DNA from: Treponema bryantii
GTDB taxonomy: Bacteria > Spirochaetota > Spirochaetia > Treponematales > Treponemataceae
Assembly: GCF_900113965.1 (NCBI RefSeq)
Contig: NZ_FORI01000001.1
Span: forward strand, 1 to 64,000
Direction: 5' to 3'
DNA: 64,000 bases
Below the pieces are notes generated by a model. It made no database searches, was not told where the DNA came from, and saw nothing but the letters and a program-made list of their open reading frames with translations. The position numbers and the translations under genes are program-made. Below, one piece after another: positions 8,386 through 16,513 of the stretch; within the stretch, counting starts at the first letter, position 1; every line of letters starts with the position of its first letter.

Positions 8386-9227
8386 GCAGATTTCTTCTTA
8401 GGCATCAATATTAAGCTGACTACTACATAAGCGAGTATTGCGAAAATTGATGCCTCAATTCCAAACTCTGCACCTGTAATAAAAATGTTATTTGTTGGCA
8501 GAGTGATTGTGAAGATTGAGTTTGTAAGACCAGCGCCTTCTGGAACAATATTAAAAATATTTGAAATCAATGTGAAATTCCAGATGGCGTGAATAATTGC
8601 ACTATTGGCAATTGAGTTTCCTCTATAAGCTGCCATAGAAAACATAACACCTACCATGGTACCTGCAACAATCAGAACAAGAATTCCAACCACAGAGAAT
8701 GATGACATGCTTGGAATGTGTACAAGGCTGAAGAATAAAGAAGGTGCTATGATTGCAACAGTCTTATTCCATCTGTTTTCCAGAGTCTTCATGAAAATTC
8801 CACGAAAAAGGATTTCTTCAAGAAAGCCGGACTGTAAACCTAAGGTAAGTGAATTAATAACGAGTAATACAGTTTCACCTGTTGAGTGGTGATTTACGGT
8901 AAGGTTTCCAACAATCAGATAAACAACTACCATGTAAGCTGGAATCAAAATTGCGGCTACAATACTCCACCACTTAAAATGCAGGTTAATTCCAAAATCA
9001 TCAAACTTCAGATGGAACATTTTGTAAATACAAAGCCAGAGCAGTAAAAATACAAAAGCAAAATCTGAAATGTGCTTGATGCTTGTACGAATATATTGTT
9101 GTTCTATTGAAACAAACTTAAAAAGAAGGTCTGTACAAATTTGACTTAAGAGTGCTCCAATCAGATATAAAATGAAAGGAGCAATAAGTAATAAAATGGT
9201 CTTTTTGGTAGAAAACTTTTCTGTCAT
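8382..9227 (-). CDS. CPBP-family intramembrane protease (CAAX/Abi type)
   Basis: 281 residues with about eight membrane segments. EExxxR is present as EEILFR (Glu137, Glu138, Arg142) and FxxxH as FSLVH (His170), the first two catalytic motifs of the CPBP glutamic intramembrane protease family. Bacterial members process peptides or act in bacteriocin immunity; the role here is unknown. Convergent with the threonine aldolase and 38 bp after the next upstream minus-strand gene. Confidence 0.85.
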   Translation of the reverse strand: MTEKFSTKKTILLLIAPFILYLIGALLSQICTDLLFKFVSIEQQYIRTSIKHISDFAFVFLLLWLCIYKMFHLKFDDFGINLHFKWWSIVAAILIPAYMVVVYLIVGNLTVNHHSTGETVLLVINSLTLGLQSGFLEEILFRGIFMKTLENRWNKTVAIIAPSLFFSLVHIPSMSSFSVVGILVLIVAGTMVGVMFSMAAYRGNSIANSAIIHAIWNFTLISNIFNIVPEGAGLTNSIFTITLPTNNIFITGAEFGIEASIFAILAYVVVSLILMPKKKSA

Positions 9228-9265
9228 AAATATTCTTTTCTATTCTTAGTTATTCTTTGTTAGGC

Positions 9266-10168
9266 TTATGCACCGAGGAAGAACAACGAGAAGAAAATGT
9301 ACACACTACCGAAAAGCATGATGATGTTGCTGAGAAGGTGCATGAACTTAATTTTCTTGAGGTTGTAGAAGATAATTCCTACGAGATAGAATACAGCGCC
9401 AAGGATGAGCATGCTGAAGCTTTTTGGTGAAAGAACTTCGAAAAGATTCTTTGCTACAAAGAGTCCAGAGAAGCCTGCGAGTATGTAAAGCGCAATATTC
9501 AGCTTGTTGTATTTTTCACCGGCAATTGCATAGAAGAGGATTCCGATAAATACGAGACCCCATACAATACCGAAAAGAATCCAGCCTGTGTTTCCCTGAA
9601 TCTTTGTGATTGTGTAAGCACTGTAACCAAATCCAATGATAAGGAATGAGAAAACATGTGAAATGCGGTTGAATACCTGCTTTGCTGTGATGTTTGTAAG
9701 TGCGTGCTGAAGAACTGAACTCAGGTACATGAGAATCATTGAAGCACCGAAAAGTGAATAGAACACTGTTGTTACATTTACCCAGCTCTGGAGCTGACCA
9801 ACAGCGATTGTGTCCAGAATAGCAGTTGCAGCGATAAAGAGTGCTACACCTATTCCCTGTACAATTGAACTTCCAATTTCCTCGCCTACTGAAAGACGGC
9901 GTGATTTTTTAGCAAGTTCAAGAAGACGTTTTTCGTTTGCAATGCGCTTTTCTGCACGCTTTTTAGCACGTTCGTTTTTTGCGTATTCTGCAGCGGCATA
10001 TTTTGCTTTAAGGCGTTCAGGATCTTCTGCATACTGAATGTTAATCTGCTGTACGGCATTTTCATAATCTTTTTTAAGCTGCTTAAGTCTTGAATGCTTT
10101 TTTGTCTTAAGAGATTTAAGTGTTGATTTTCTTACTGCTTTTTCTGCGATCTCGTCTTGTCTGGACAT
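9266..10168 (-). CDS. PAQR/hemolysin III-like membrane protein with coiled N-terminus
   Basis: 300 residues. Residues 1-93 are charged, Lys/Glu/Ala-rich and predicted helical. From VGEEIGSSIVQGIG (about 96) a seven-helix core follows that matches hemolysin III/YqfA. The usual metal ligands are only partly kept: LSSVLQHAL retains the His after helix 2, RISHVFSF keeps one His but lacks the preceding Asp, and the C-terminal HxxxH is reduced to a single His in FMHLLSN. The family includes membrane hydrolase-like proteins. Zinc binding may be lost here. The function is not known. Confidence 0.68.
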   Translation of the reverse strand: MSRQDEIAEKAVRKSTLKSLKTKKHSRLKQLKKDYENAVQQINIQYAEDPERLKAKYAAAEYAKNERAKKRAEKRIANEKRLLELAKKSRRLSVGEEIGSSIVQGIGVALFIAATAILDTIAVGQLQSWVNVTTVFYSLFGASMILMYLSSVLQHALTNITAKQVFNRISHVFSFLIIGFGYSAYTITKIQGNTGWILFGIVWGLVFIGILFYAIAGEKYNKLNIALYILAGFSGLFVAKNLFEVLSPKSFSMLILGAVFYLVGIIFYNLKKIKFMHLLSNIIMLFGSVYIFFSLFFLGA

Positions 10169-10211
10169 AGTTTTACCTCACTTTTATATTATAACAGTAT
10201 GACATTTTTTG

Positions 10212-11021
10212 TCAAATTTGTCGAGCAAAAAGTTCGTATAAAAGTACACCTGCGGCTACCGAAACGTTGAGGCTGTCGATTTTTCCGCCGGTTGGAATTG
10301 AAACAATTGTATCGCACTGCTTTTCGAGGAGCTGTGCAATTCCTGTTCCTTCGCTACCCATAATTATAACAGATTTTTTGGCAAAGTCGATTTTGCGGCA
10401 GTTTTCTCCACCTGCGTCGGCTCCGTAAATCCAGAAGCCGGCCTGTTTAAGCTGTTCTGCAGCACGTACGAGGTTGTTTACTATTGTAACTGGTACCCAG
10501 GCACTTGCTCCGGCACTTGTACGGCCAATTACTTCGTTGCCGGCAATATCGCTGGCACTATTGTGCTCTGGAATTACTACGAGGGATGCACCAAACTGGT
10601 CGCAGCTACGGATGATTGCGCCTACGTTGTGAGGGTCTGTGATGCTGTCGAGCATTACTACTGTGCAAGGTTTTGCTGTGTCGTCGGAATCGGCACTGTG
10701 GGTTTTTACCCAGGAATCGAAATCTACTATATTAGCTGTCTGCTTTTCGCCGCCCTTAATTTCCATTACAAGGCCGCGGTGGTCGCGGAGTTTTTCGTCC
10801 AGACCGCTTACCATTTCGTCGAGCTTTTTGTCGTCGGTCTGAACAGCTGTAATTCCGGCTTCTTTAGCAGCAGCAAGAATTTTCTTTACGCGGGGACCGG
10901 GCTTGCTGTAAAAAAGCTTGAGCCCGGCATTGGCAGCGGCGGCACCAGCACCTTTGTCACCGCCTTTTCCCTTTGCGGCACGGAGTTTTTCTTCGATTGA
11001 ATGAAATCCGGTTATTACCAT
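10212..11021 (-). CDS. rlmB: SpoU-family 2'-O-ribose RNA methyltransferase (RlmB-like)
   Basis: 269 residues from ATG 11021 (MVITGFHSIEEKL, the usual opening of RlmB/TrmH proteins). The N-terminal substrate-binding domain runs to about residue 100; it has an Ala/Gly-rich insertion (GKGGDKGAGAAAA) not typical of the family. The SPOUT knot carries motif 1 (DSITDPHNVGAIIRSCDQFGA), motif 2 (IIMGSEGTGI) and motif 3 (IPTGGKIDSLNVSVAAGVLLYE). RlmB methylates a 23S rRNA guanosine near the peptidyl-transferase loop. It starts 4 nt after the YchJ stop, so it is translationally coupled to it. Confidence 0.82.
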   Translation of the reverse strand: MVITGFHSIEEKLRAAKGKGGDKGAGAAAANAGLKLFYSKPGPRVKKILAAAKEAGITAVQTDDKKLDEMVSGLDEKLRDHRGLVMEIKGGEKQTANIVDFDSWVKTHSADSDDTAKPCTVVMLDSITDPHNVGAIIRSCDQFGASLVVIPEHNSASDIAGNEVIGRTSAGASAWVPVTIVNNLVRAAEQLKQAGFWIYGADAGGENCRKIDFAKKSVIIMGSEGTGIAQLLEKQCDTIVSIPTGGKIDSLNVSVAAGVLLYELFARQI

Positions 11022-11025
11022 AAAA

Positions 11026-11523
11026 CTAGCGTCCGCAGCACTGCTTATATTTCTTTCCACTTCCGCAAGGACATGGATCGTTGCGTCCAACTTTTGCACC
11101 TACGCGTTTTACAGTTGTAGGAATTACGTTTCCAGCAACATATTTCCAGTCATCTCCAACCTTTCTGAAAAGAGAGATTTCGTGGTGAACGTCGTGCATG
11201 TTATGAAGTGTATAATCTGCTTCGAATTCTACAATCTGCTCGTCTTCTTTTTCACCATTTTCTGTGCGGAGAATCTTAAGTCCGTTCCACTGAGACTGCT
11301 TGCTCCAGTCTTCTGTTGCCTGGCGGTCAATTTCGCCAATTCCTTCGCCTTCTTCGCAAGAATTGATGATGTAGTCAATTTCGTGCTTTACGTATGAAGT
11401 GTAGCGTGCGCGCATACATGCTTCGGCATTTGGAGCTTTTGTTTTTCCTTTAATAATTGGTTCACAGCATTCGCTGTATGTCTTGCCCGAACCACATGGG
11501 CATAATTCGTTATTAGTACTCAT
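11026..11523 (-). CDS. YchJ-family protein with two SEC-C zinc motifs
   Basis: 165 residues. SEC-C motifs sit at both ends: [13 protein letters not shown] at residues 8-20 and [13 protein letters not shown] near 151-163, each a Zn(II) ligand set of three Cys plus Cys/His. Between them is the UPF0225/YchJ NTF2-like fold ([28 protein letters not shown]). The family is widespread and its role is unresolved; SEC-C motifs bind ribosomes or SecB in other proteins. First gene of a two-gene unit with the rRNA methyltransferase. Confidence 0.88.
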   Translation of the reverse strand: MSTNNELCPCGSGKTYSECCEPIIKGKTKAPNAEACMRARYTSYVKHEIDYIINSCEEGEGIGEIDRQATEDWSKQSQWNGLKILRTENGEKEDEQIVEFEADYTLHNMHDVHHEISLFRKVGDDWKYVAGNVIPTTVKRVGAKVGRNDPCPCGSGKKYKQCCGR

Positions 11524-11559
11524 GAGAATTATTTTAATGAATTTGTGAGTGGTCTACAA

Positions 11560-11735
11560 GCATTGCCACCGCTACGGTTTTTGAGCAGGTAAACGGGCGT
11601 TCCCGCCGCCGTCTTTCGCCGGCAGCGGTCGGGCTTTCCGGGGTTCCGCCATTCGGCTCCATTCCTTCGGAACTGCCCTTTCAGGGCAGCCCCTACAATC
11701 CCTAACGCACTCTTTATCCACGGTAATATCACAAA
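11560..11735 (-). repeat. GC-rich non-coding repeat-like block (family E)
   Basis: A block much richer in GC than its surroundings, with nested short palindromes, the clearest being CTGCCCT-TTC-AGGGCAG at 11673-11689 and CGGG-CGTT-CCCG near 11591. It reads open in one minus frame but with an Arg/Gly/Pro-rich, low-complexity product typical of translated repeats. No second copy lies in this window, so repeat status rests on composition and hairpins only. Confidence 0.4.
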
Positions 11736-11747
11736 ATTCTGTTAAAA

Positions 11748-11930
11748 TACATATAAAAACGCATTTTAATTCAAATTATATGTACATTTTCCGAAAAATC
11801 GCTAAAAATCAGCTGTTTTCTTCGTCTTTCAGCCCTTATTTTCCTCAAAATTCAAGAAATTCACTGCATTTTTTATGAATTTTCCAGCAAACGTACATAT
11901 AAAATGAAGAAATTTGTTAAATTATATGTA
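11748..11930. repeat. Three 37-bp palindromes with different arms
   Basis: Units are TACATATAA-N19-TTATATGTA at 11748-11784 and again at 11894-11930, with a middle unit AAAATTCA-N21-TGAATTTT at 11847-11883. All three span 37 bp outer edge to outer edge although arms and loops differ. The flanks of the outer two share similar sequence (TTNTCGAAAAA). The block sits directly behind the MmeI-like methyltransferase remnant. Compare the array at 55859-56129. Confidence 0.7.
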
Positions 11931-11962
11931 AATTCTCGAAAAAAAGAGTTTTACCACTTTTG

Positions 11963-12232
11963 CTAATTGCTCTTTTTCGTCAATTCTTCGTACATCTTGA
12001 ACAATTCTGCCACACATTCAGATTCTGTCATTTTTGTATTGAAACCATATGCAGCCATTACAGCACGAGCATCAAGTATACCGTGCGCAGCATCTTCAAT
12101 TGTTTCTTTTTGTTCTTTTGTAGGATTACACCATGGGAAATTATTGTACACTACACTTGCTGAATATCGATAATCACTTTTTATACGACCACAAACAGTT
12201 CGCATCCAAGCATTGTGTACATTAGATTGTCT
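11963..12232 (-). pseudogene. C-terminal remnant of an MmeI/YeeA-like DNA methyltransferase
   Basis: The frame opens at 12232 without a start and reads QSNVHNAWMRTVCGRIKSDY, then RYSASVVYNNFPW, then a helical tail with ILDAR and ending ELTKKSN. This is the characteristic end of large class I type IIG/IIL (MmeI-like, YeeA) restriction-methylation enzymes of 900 residues or more, just after the target-recognition domain. Everything upstream, including the catalytic NPPF methylase core and nuclease, is replaced by a GC-rich repeat at 12233. An internal ATG (12205) could give an 80-residue product, but no function is expected. Confidence 0.8.
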
Positions 12233-12310
12233 AGCAGGGGCGTTGCGGGGATGTGCCCCGCATAGGGGGTAGCACGCAACGAAGTGCGGGCGCAGGGGGC
12301 CTCCCCCTCT
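12233..12310. repeat. GC-rich palindromic repeat, family D
   Basis: Contains TGCGGGG-ATGTG-CCCCGCA at 12244-12262 and AGGGGGC-CTCCCCCT at 12294-12308. The segment GGGGCGTTGCGGGG reappears inverted at 17236-17266 together with another AGGGGG/CCCCCT hairpin, so this is a dispersed family. Here it marks the break point of the methyltransferase remnant and ends about 45 bp before the next gene. Confidence 0.65.
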
Positions 12311-12354
12311 TATCTTAGTATTATTATTCGTTTATAATGATGTTGAGGTAAAAA

Positions 12355-13566
12355 ATGGAAATCCGAAAACTTGAAGGAAAAGAACGTTACGATGCGTATC
12401 TGCTTTTTAATTACTGCTTTCATCAGCGTATTGAACTTCAGGAATCTGATGTTGAAAAGTACAGTTCGGCAACCGATGAAGACTGGGGTGCCTTTGATGA
12501 CGACAATCATCTAATGGCCCGAATCATCAATAATCATTATGATTTTTATTTTGATGGAAAAGCTGTAAAGGCTGGCGGCATTGGCGGAGTAGCTACACTT
12601 CCAGAATACCGCAACACTGGTGCTGTCCGTGAAATCTTTAATGCACTGATTCCGGAAGCCTATAAGAACGGCGAAGTCATTTCTACACTGTATCCATTTA
12701 ATCATGAATTTTACCGTAAGTTCGACTATGAGGTTGTGACCTTCCAGAATGAATATTCTTTTATACCGGCTACTTTAACTAACTATCGTAAGGTAGTTTC
12801 TGCAGACAGTTCTTTTACAATCCGTAAATGGAATACCGGTGATTCTGTTTCAGATTTTCTTTCTGTTTATAATCAGTTTGCTCCGGCATACAATTTTGCT
12901 GCTGTCAGAAATGAAGAGATGATGCTCAATAAATTAAAGTATGACAAACCTTTTATTGACCGTAAATTCTCTTACCTCATTTTGGAGAATGGGAAACCTG
13001 TTTCTTATATTATTTTCACAGATATAAAAAATGATCCTGCAGCAATTCTTCAGGTAAATGAATGTGCCTGGACAAGCCGTGAAAGTTTTTACGCAATTCT
13101 TGGCTTCCTTGGCCAGTTCAGCGCAGACTATGGAACAATCAAACTTCCTCTACCTAACGGCATTGACCTTTTGAGATTTATTAAAACACCTGATGCCTAT
13201 TCAATCGGAAAAAGAAGCTGCCAGCATTTTATGGTAAGGGTTATGAATGCCAGAATACTTCTTGATATAATTAAGAAGCCTGCAAACTGTGATTTCACCA
13301 TGAAGCTTACAGATGAAATGATTGCAGATAATAATGCTGTTTTCCGAGTTCTTTCGGACCGTGTTGAAGTGCTGGATGGTAAGGATGAAACTACCGGTCG
13401 TAAGTTCGACATTGAGCTTAACGTTCGCGCTTTAGGGCAGCTTTCTTCAGGTTGTCTGAATATTAATGAAGCCGCTTTAAGAAACGATGTTACCATAAAC
13501 TCAAATGAAGAAATGCTGAAATCAGTTTTTCCTGAAAAAACTATTCTTGTTACTGAGAGTTTCTAA
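12355..13566 (+). CDS. Eis-like GNAT N-acetyltransferase
   Basis: 403 residues, the length of Eis-type proteins with two GNAT folds and a C-terminal SCP2-like domain. The acetyl-CoA-binding segment is GGIGGVATLPEYRNTGAVREIFNALIPEA at about residues 66-95 (V-A-T-x-P-x-Y-R-x-x-G). FNHEFYRKFDYE is the conserved Eis Y-x-x-x-G/F-Y region. Eis enzymes acetylate amines, including aminoglycosides in some species; the substrate here is unknown. GAGG lies 8 nt before ATG 12355. The next gene follows after 23 bp, so the two are probably co-transcribed. Confidence 0.85.
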   Translation: MEIRKLEGKERYDAYLLFNYCFHQRIELQESDVEKYSSATDEDWGAFDDDNHLMARIINNHYDFYFDGKAVKAGGIGGVATLPEYRNTGAVREIFNALIPEAYKNGEVISTLYPFNHEFYRKFDYEVVTFQNEYSFIPATLTNYRKVVSADSSFTIRKWNTGDSVSDFLSVYNQFAPAYNFAAVRNEEMMLNKLKYDKPFIDRKFSYLILENGKPVSYIIFTDIKNDPAAILQVNECAWTSRESFYAILGFLGQFSADYGTIKLPLPNGIDLLRFIKTPDAYSIGKRSCQHFMVRVMNARILLDIIKKPANCDFTMKLTDEMIADNNAVFRVLSDRVEVLDGKDETTGRKFDIELNVRALGQLSSGCLNINEAALRNDVTINSNEEMLKSVFPEKTILVTESF

Positions 13567-13589
13567 TTTAATTGTTTCTGGAGAAAACA

Positions 13590-15239
13590 ATGTCTTTGAT
13601 TAAAATAGAAAATTGCCGTATTGAAAACAGCCGTTCAATTCTTATACAGAACATGAGCTGGGAAATGAAGGCAGGTGAAGTGTGGCTGGTTACAGGTCCA
13701 AACGGAAGCGGAAAAGCTGATTTTTTGAACGCACTTTCGGGGAACACGGGCATCAAAATTACACCTAATACCGACGGACTTTTTTCTGATATTTTTTATG
13801 ATTCTACAGAGACTGTTTCTCTTGAACGCGCAGCCCGCTTGATTCAGGAAGAGCGCGAAAATGATGAAAGTGATTATCTTGAAGGCGGTGTGGACCATGG
13901 CCGTACCGGAAGAGTGTTTATTGCACAGGCACTTTATCCGGAGCTAAAAAAAGGCATGCCAATGCCGGACTCCATAAATTTAATTGAAAACGAACCTGCC
14001 ATAAAACTCTGCGGAATTGAAAAGATTCTGGACCGCGGGCTCAAATATATGTCTACCGGTGAGATTCGCCGCACCCTGCTTGCCCGCGCCCTGGTATCTG
14101 GGAAACAGCTTCTGCTTTTGAGCGATCCTTTTGCGGGCCTCGATGTTCAGAGCCGCACAATCCTTCTGGAGTTTTTTGATTCAATTGCAAAACGTCAGCT
14201 GAATAAAGCAGCTTCTTCTGATTCAAATAATTTCCCTCACATCATTCTTGGAATGGAGCGCTGGCATGAGATTCCGGATGCGATTACTCATGTTCTGGAG
14301 TTCCGGGAGAAGAAAGTTTCTTACTGCGGAGAACGCGCTGGTTTTGAAGCGCTTTTGAAGAAGCGCCAAGCAGAGGCTGCGGCTGGCGAAGAAAAAACTA
14401 AAAATGATTTTAAAGAAGGATTTAAAAAGCTGACTCAGGCCGGTGGTTTCGATACACCTGCTTCGCAGGCACTCAACCACCAGGTCGAATCACGGTGGTT
14501 GAGTAGGCCGGAGGCCGTATCGAAACCACCTCTTGAAGATATCTTAGTTGAAATGAACGACGTAAACGTTGGCTGGGATGACCATCAGGTGCTCCGCCAC
14601 CTTACCTGGAAGCTGGTTCGCGGCGAGCACTGGCTTGTGCGCGGCCCTAACGGCAGCGGAAAAACGACCTTCCTTGAACTTATCACCGGCGACAATATGC
14701 AGGTTTTCAGCAATGATATTAAGATTTTCGGAAACCGCCGCGGCTCAGGTGAAACTATCTGGGATATAAAAAAACGGCTTGGTATTGTTTCTTACCGAAT
14801 GCATGTGGAATACCGCATGCTTGGGGGAACCTCGCTTCTGGCGGTGATTATAAGCGGATTCCGCGACAGCATCGGTTTATATGGAGACTCTCCTTCCGAC
14901 CTTGAAATTGCGACTGCAAAAAAGTGGCTGGCCCTCGGCGGTTTTGAAGGCCGCGAATCAGAAAGCTTTGGTTCACTCAGCTATGGAGAACAGAGAGCAA
15001 TCCTTATTCTGCGCTCTGCTGTAAAAACTCCGGAAATCCTTATTCTGGATGAACCTTGCCACGGCCTGGACGAACAGTACCGCGCCAAAATTCTTCATCT
15101 GATGGAGCTTATCGGAAACGGCGGCACCACAACCATGCTGCACGTTACCCACGATCCTTCCGAGGTGCTTCCGTGCGAAAAGCATATCCTTGAGCTGCAT
15201 CCTGATGAAGATCCGATGTATCAGATAATAGAATTATAA
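13590..15239 (+). CDS. Tandem ABC ATPase, ModF/PhrA-like
   Basis: 549 residues with two ABC domains and no membrane segment. NBD1: Walker A GPNGSGKA (Lys42 followed by Ala instead of Ser/Thr), signature STGEIRR, Walker B region LLLLSDPFAGLD with the DE pair altered. NBD2: GPNGSGKT, signature SYGEQR, ILDEP and a switch His in HVTHDP, all intact. Hence NBD2 probably hydrolyses ATP and NBD1 is degenerate. The family is linked loosely to molybdate uptake and DNA repair without firm biochemistry. ATG 13590 follows GGAG; an upstream TTG at 13572 is less likely. A family A palindrome is read in frame in the linker. Confidence 0.82.
   Translation: MSLIKIENCRIENSRSILIQNMSWEMKAGEVWLVTGPNGSGKADFLNALSGNTGIKITPNTDGLFSDIFYDSTETVSLERAARLIQEERENDESDYLEGGVDHGRTGRVFIAQALYPELKKGMPMPDSINLIENEPAIKLCGIEKILDRGLKYMSTGEIRRTLLARALVSGKQLLLLSDPFAGLDVQSRTILLEFFDSIAKRQLNKAASSDSNNFPHIILGMERWHEIPDAITHVLEFREKKVSYCGERAGFEALLKKRQAEAAAGEEKTKNDFKEGFKKLTQAGGFDTPASQALNHQVESRWLSRPEAVSKPPLEDILVEMNDVNVGWDDHQVLRHLTWKLVRGEHWLVRGPNGSGKTTFLELITGDNMQVFSNDIKIFGNRRGSGETIWDIKKRLGIVSYRMHVEYRMLGGTSLLAVIISGFRDSIGLYGDSPSDLEIATAKKWLALGGFEGRESESFGSLSYGEQRAILILRSAVKTPEILILDEPCHGLDEQYRAKILHLMELIGNGGTTTMLHVTHDPSEVLPCEKHILELHPDEDPMYQIIEL
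14442..14530. repeat. Family A palindrome, in frame inside the double ABC ATPase
   Basis: Nested dyads: outer GGTGGTTTCGATAC at 14442-14455 pairs with GTATCGAAACCACC at 14517-14530, inner ACTCAACCACC pairs with GGTGGTTGAGT. It encodes about 30 residues (GGFDTPASQALNH ... VSKPP) in the linker between the two ATPase domains, where an insert is tolerable. Confidence 0.85.
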
Positions 15240-15285
15240 CAAGATTTTCCGCAATAACGACTCAAAATCTGCCGATAATCTCCTT

Positions 15286-16368
15286 ATGAAAAAGACAATC
15301 AGCTTATTGTTAGCCCTCTCAGTTTTTTACTGCGCTTGTTCTGCCCGCGGAAAAGCTGATATTGAAGTTCCCACTGAAGATGTAGAATACGCCTTCAAAG
15401 GCGATGAACCTTCCGTTCTGGAGCCCGAAGAAGAAAAACCACTCCTTCCACTCTACGAACTCCGTGAACCAACCGGCTCTCCCGTCCCACTTCGCGAAAG
15501 CTGGGGCTACGTTATGCAGAGCCGCCTCGACGAATACGACAATTCCATTCCACTCACCGACGTCTGCTTTTTTTCCGCAGAAATAAACTGCTATGGCGAG
15601 CTTGTAAGCGTTCCAAACCGTTCAAGAATCAACACAAAAGGTGCGCGCTGCCATCTTGTAATCACCTGCGACAGTAAATCACTCACACATTTCATACTTG
15701 AGCCAGGCAGCAAAGTCAGAAACAATCTTCTTAAAGCAATTGTAAAAGCCGGCGCCCCATACGACGGCGTTCAGATAGATTTTGAACTTGTACCGGCCCG
15801 CGACAGAAAACACTTCATCAGCTTCTGTTCAGACCTGCGCTATATGCTCGGCAAGGCAAAATGGTTTTCAATCTGCGTACCAGCGCGTTTTAAGCTGCTT
15901 TCCGAAGACATTTACCCTTATGCCGAAATCGCAAACTACTGCGATCGCGTTTTTGTAATGGCCTACGACGAACACTGGTCAACAAGCCGCCCCGGAGCTG
16001 TAGCATCCGTAGACTGGTGCCGCAAAGTAATGGAATACGCACAAAAAGCAATTCCACCAAAAAAACTCATAATGGGAATCCCTTTTTACGGCCGCACCTG
16101 GGCAAGTGAAACCACCGCCGGCGCCTGGTACTTCAGCGGAGCAAACCGTATCATGACAGAACACAAGGTGCCCGAAGTTGTTTACGAAGATGATATTCCA
16201 ACCTTCAAATACACCGCACAGGTAGACGTCACCGGCTACTTTAACGACACCTACTCCGTGCTCCAGCTCGCCCGACTCTACGAAGAAGCCGGCATCCAGA
16301 AAATGGGCTTCTGGCGAATAGGCCAGGAAGATCCCACCGTTTGGAACTGGTTCAAAATTACTAAATAG
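15286..16368 (+). CDS. GH18-family glycoside hydrolase lipoprotein (YaaH-like)
   Basis: 360 residues. The start MKKTISLLLALSVFYCACS looks like a spirochetal lipoprotein signal, with Cys17 or Cys19 as lipid site. After a Glu/Pro-rich linker comes a GH18 TIM barrel: DGVQIDFE carries the catalytic DxxDxDxE-type motif (the last Glu is the acid), later VFVMAYDEHW, IMGIPFYGRTW and a final GFWRIGQED (barrel Trp). Relatives cleave GlcNAc linkages in peptidoglycan or chitin-like substrates, or only bind them. No convincing Shine-Dalgarno precedes ATG 15286. It ends at a family B repeat. Confidence 0.85.
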   Translation: MKKTISLLLALSVFYCACSARGKADIEVPTEDVEYAFKGDEPSVLEPEEEKPLLPLYELREPTGSPVPLRESWGYVMQSRLDEYDNSIPLTDVCFFSAEINCYGELVSVPNRSRINTKGARCHLVITCDSKSLTHFILEPGSKVRNNLLKAIVKAGAPYDGVQIDFELVPARDRKHFISFCSDLRYMLGKAKWFSICVPARFKLLSEDIYPYAEIANYCDRVFVMAYDEHWSTSRPGAVASVDWCRKVMEYAQKAIPPKKLIMGIPFYGRTWASETTAGAWYFSGANRIMTEHKVPEVVYEDDIPTFKYTAQVDVTGYFNDTYSVLQLARLYEEAGIQKMGFWRIGQEDPTVWNWFKITK

Positions 16369-16433
16369 ATTGCAACGTCGCTACGCTCCTCGCAATGACG
16401 TCATTGCGAGCACATAGTGCGAAGCAATCCATT
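16367..16433. repeat. Family B palindromic repeat, copy 1
   Basis: ATTGCAACGTCGC...CTCGCAATGACGTCATTGCGAG...GCGAAGCAATCCATT form two half-modules mirrored around ATGACGTCAT. It begins at the GH18 stop codon. Copies 2-5 are at 18708, 19859, 27977 and 31146. Confidence 0.9.
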
Positions 16434-16513
16434 TTAAAGTGACACTTTTTCTTCTTTCATGTGTTATAATACTATGAATAGGGAAATGATATTACTTTTC
16501 CCAGGAGAATAAC

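Noticed and set aside
10563-11000. 145-residue plus-strand frame opposite rlmB
   Set aside because: Antisense shadow of a well-supported SpoU methyltransferase; composition is Cys/Val/Phe-rich without motifs.
11529-11732. 67-residue minus-strand reading frame
   Set aside because: Lies wholly in the GC-rich repeat block, has repeat-like composition and no ribosome-binding site.
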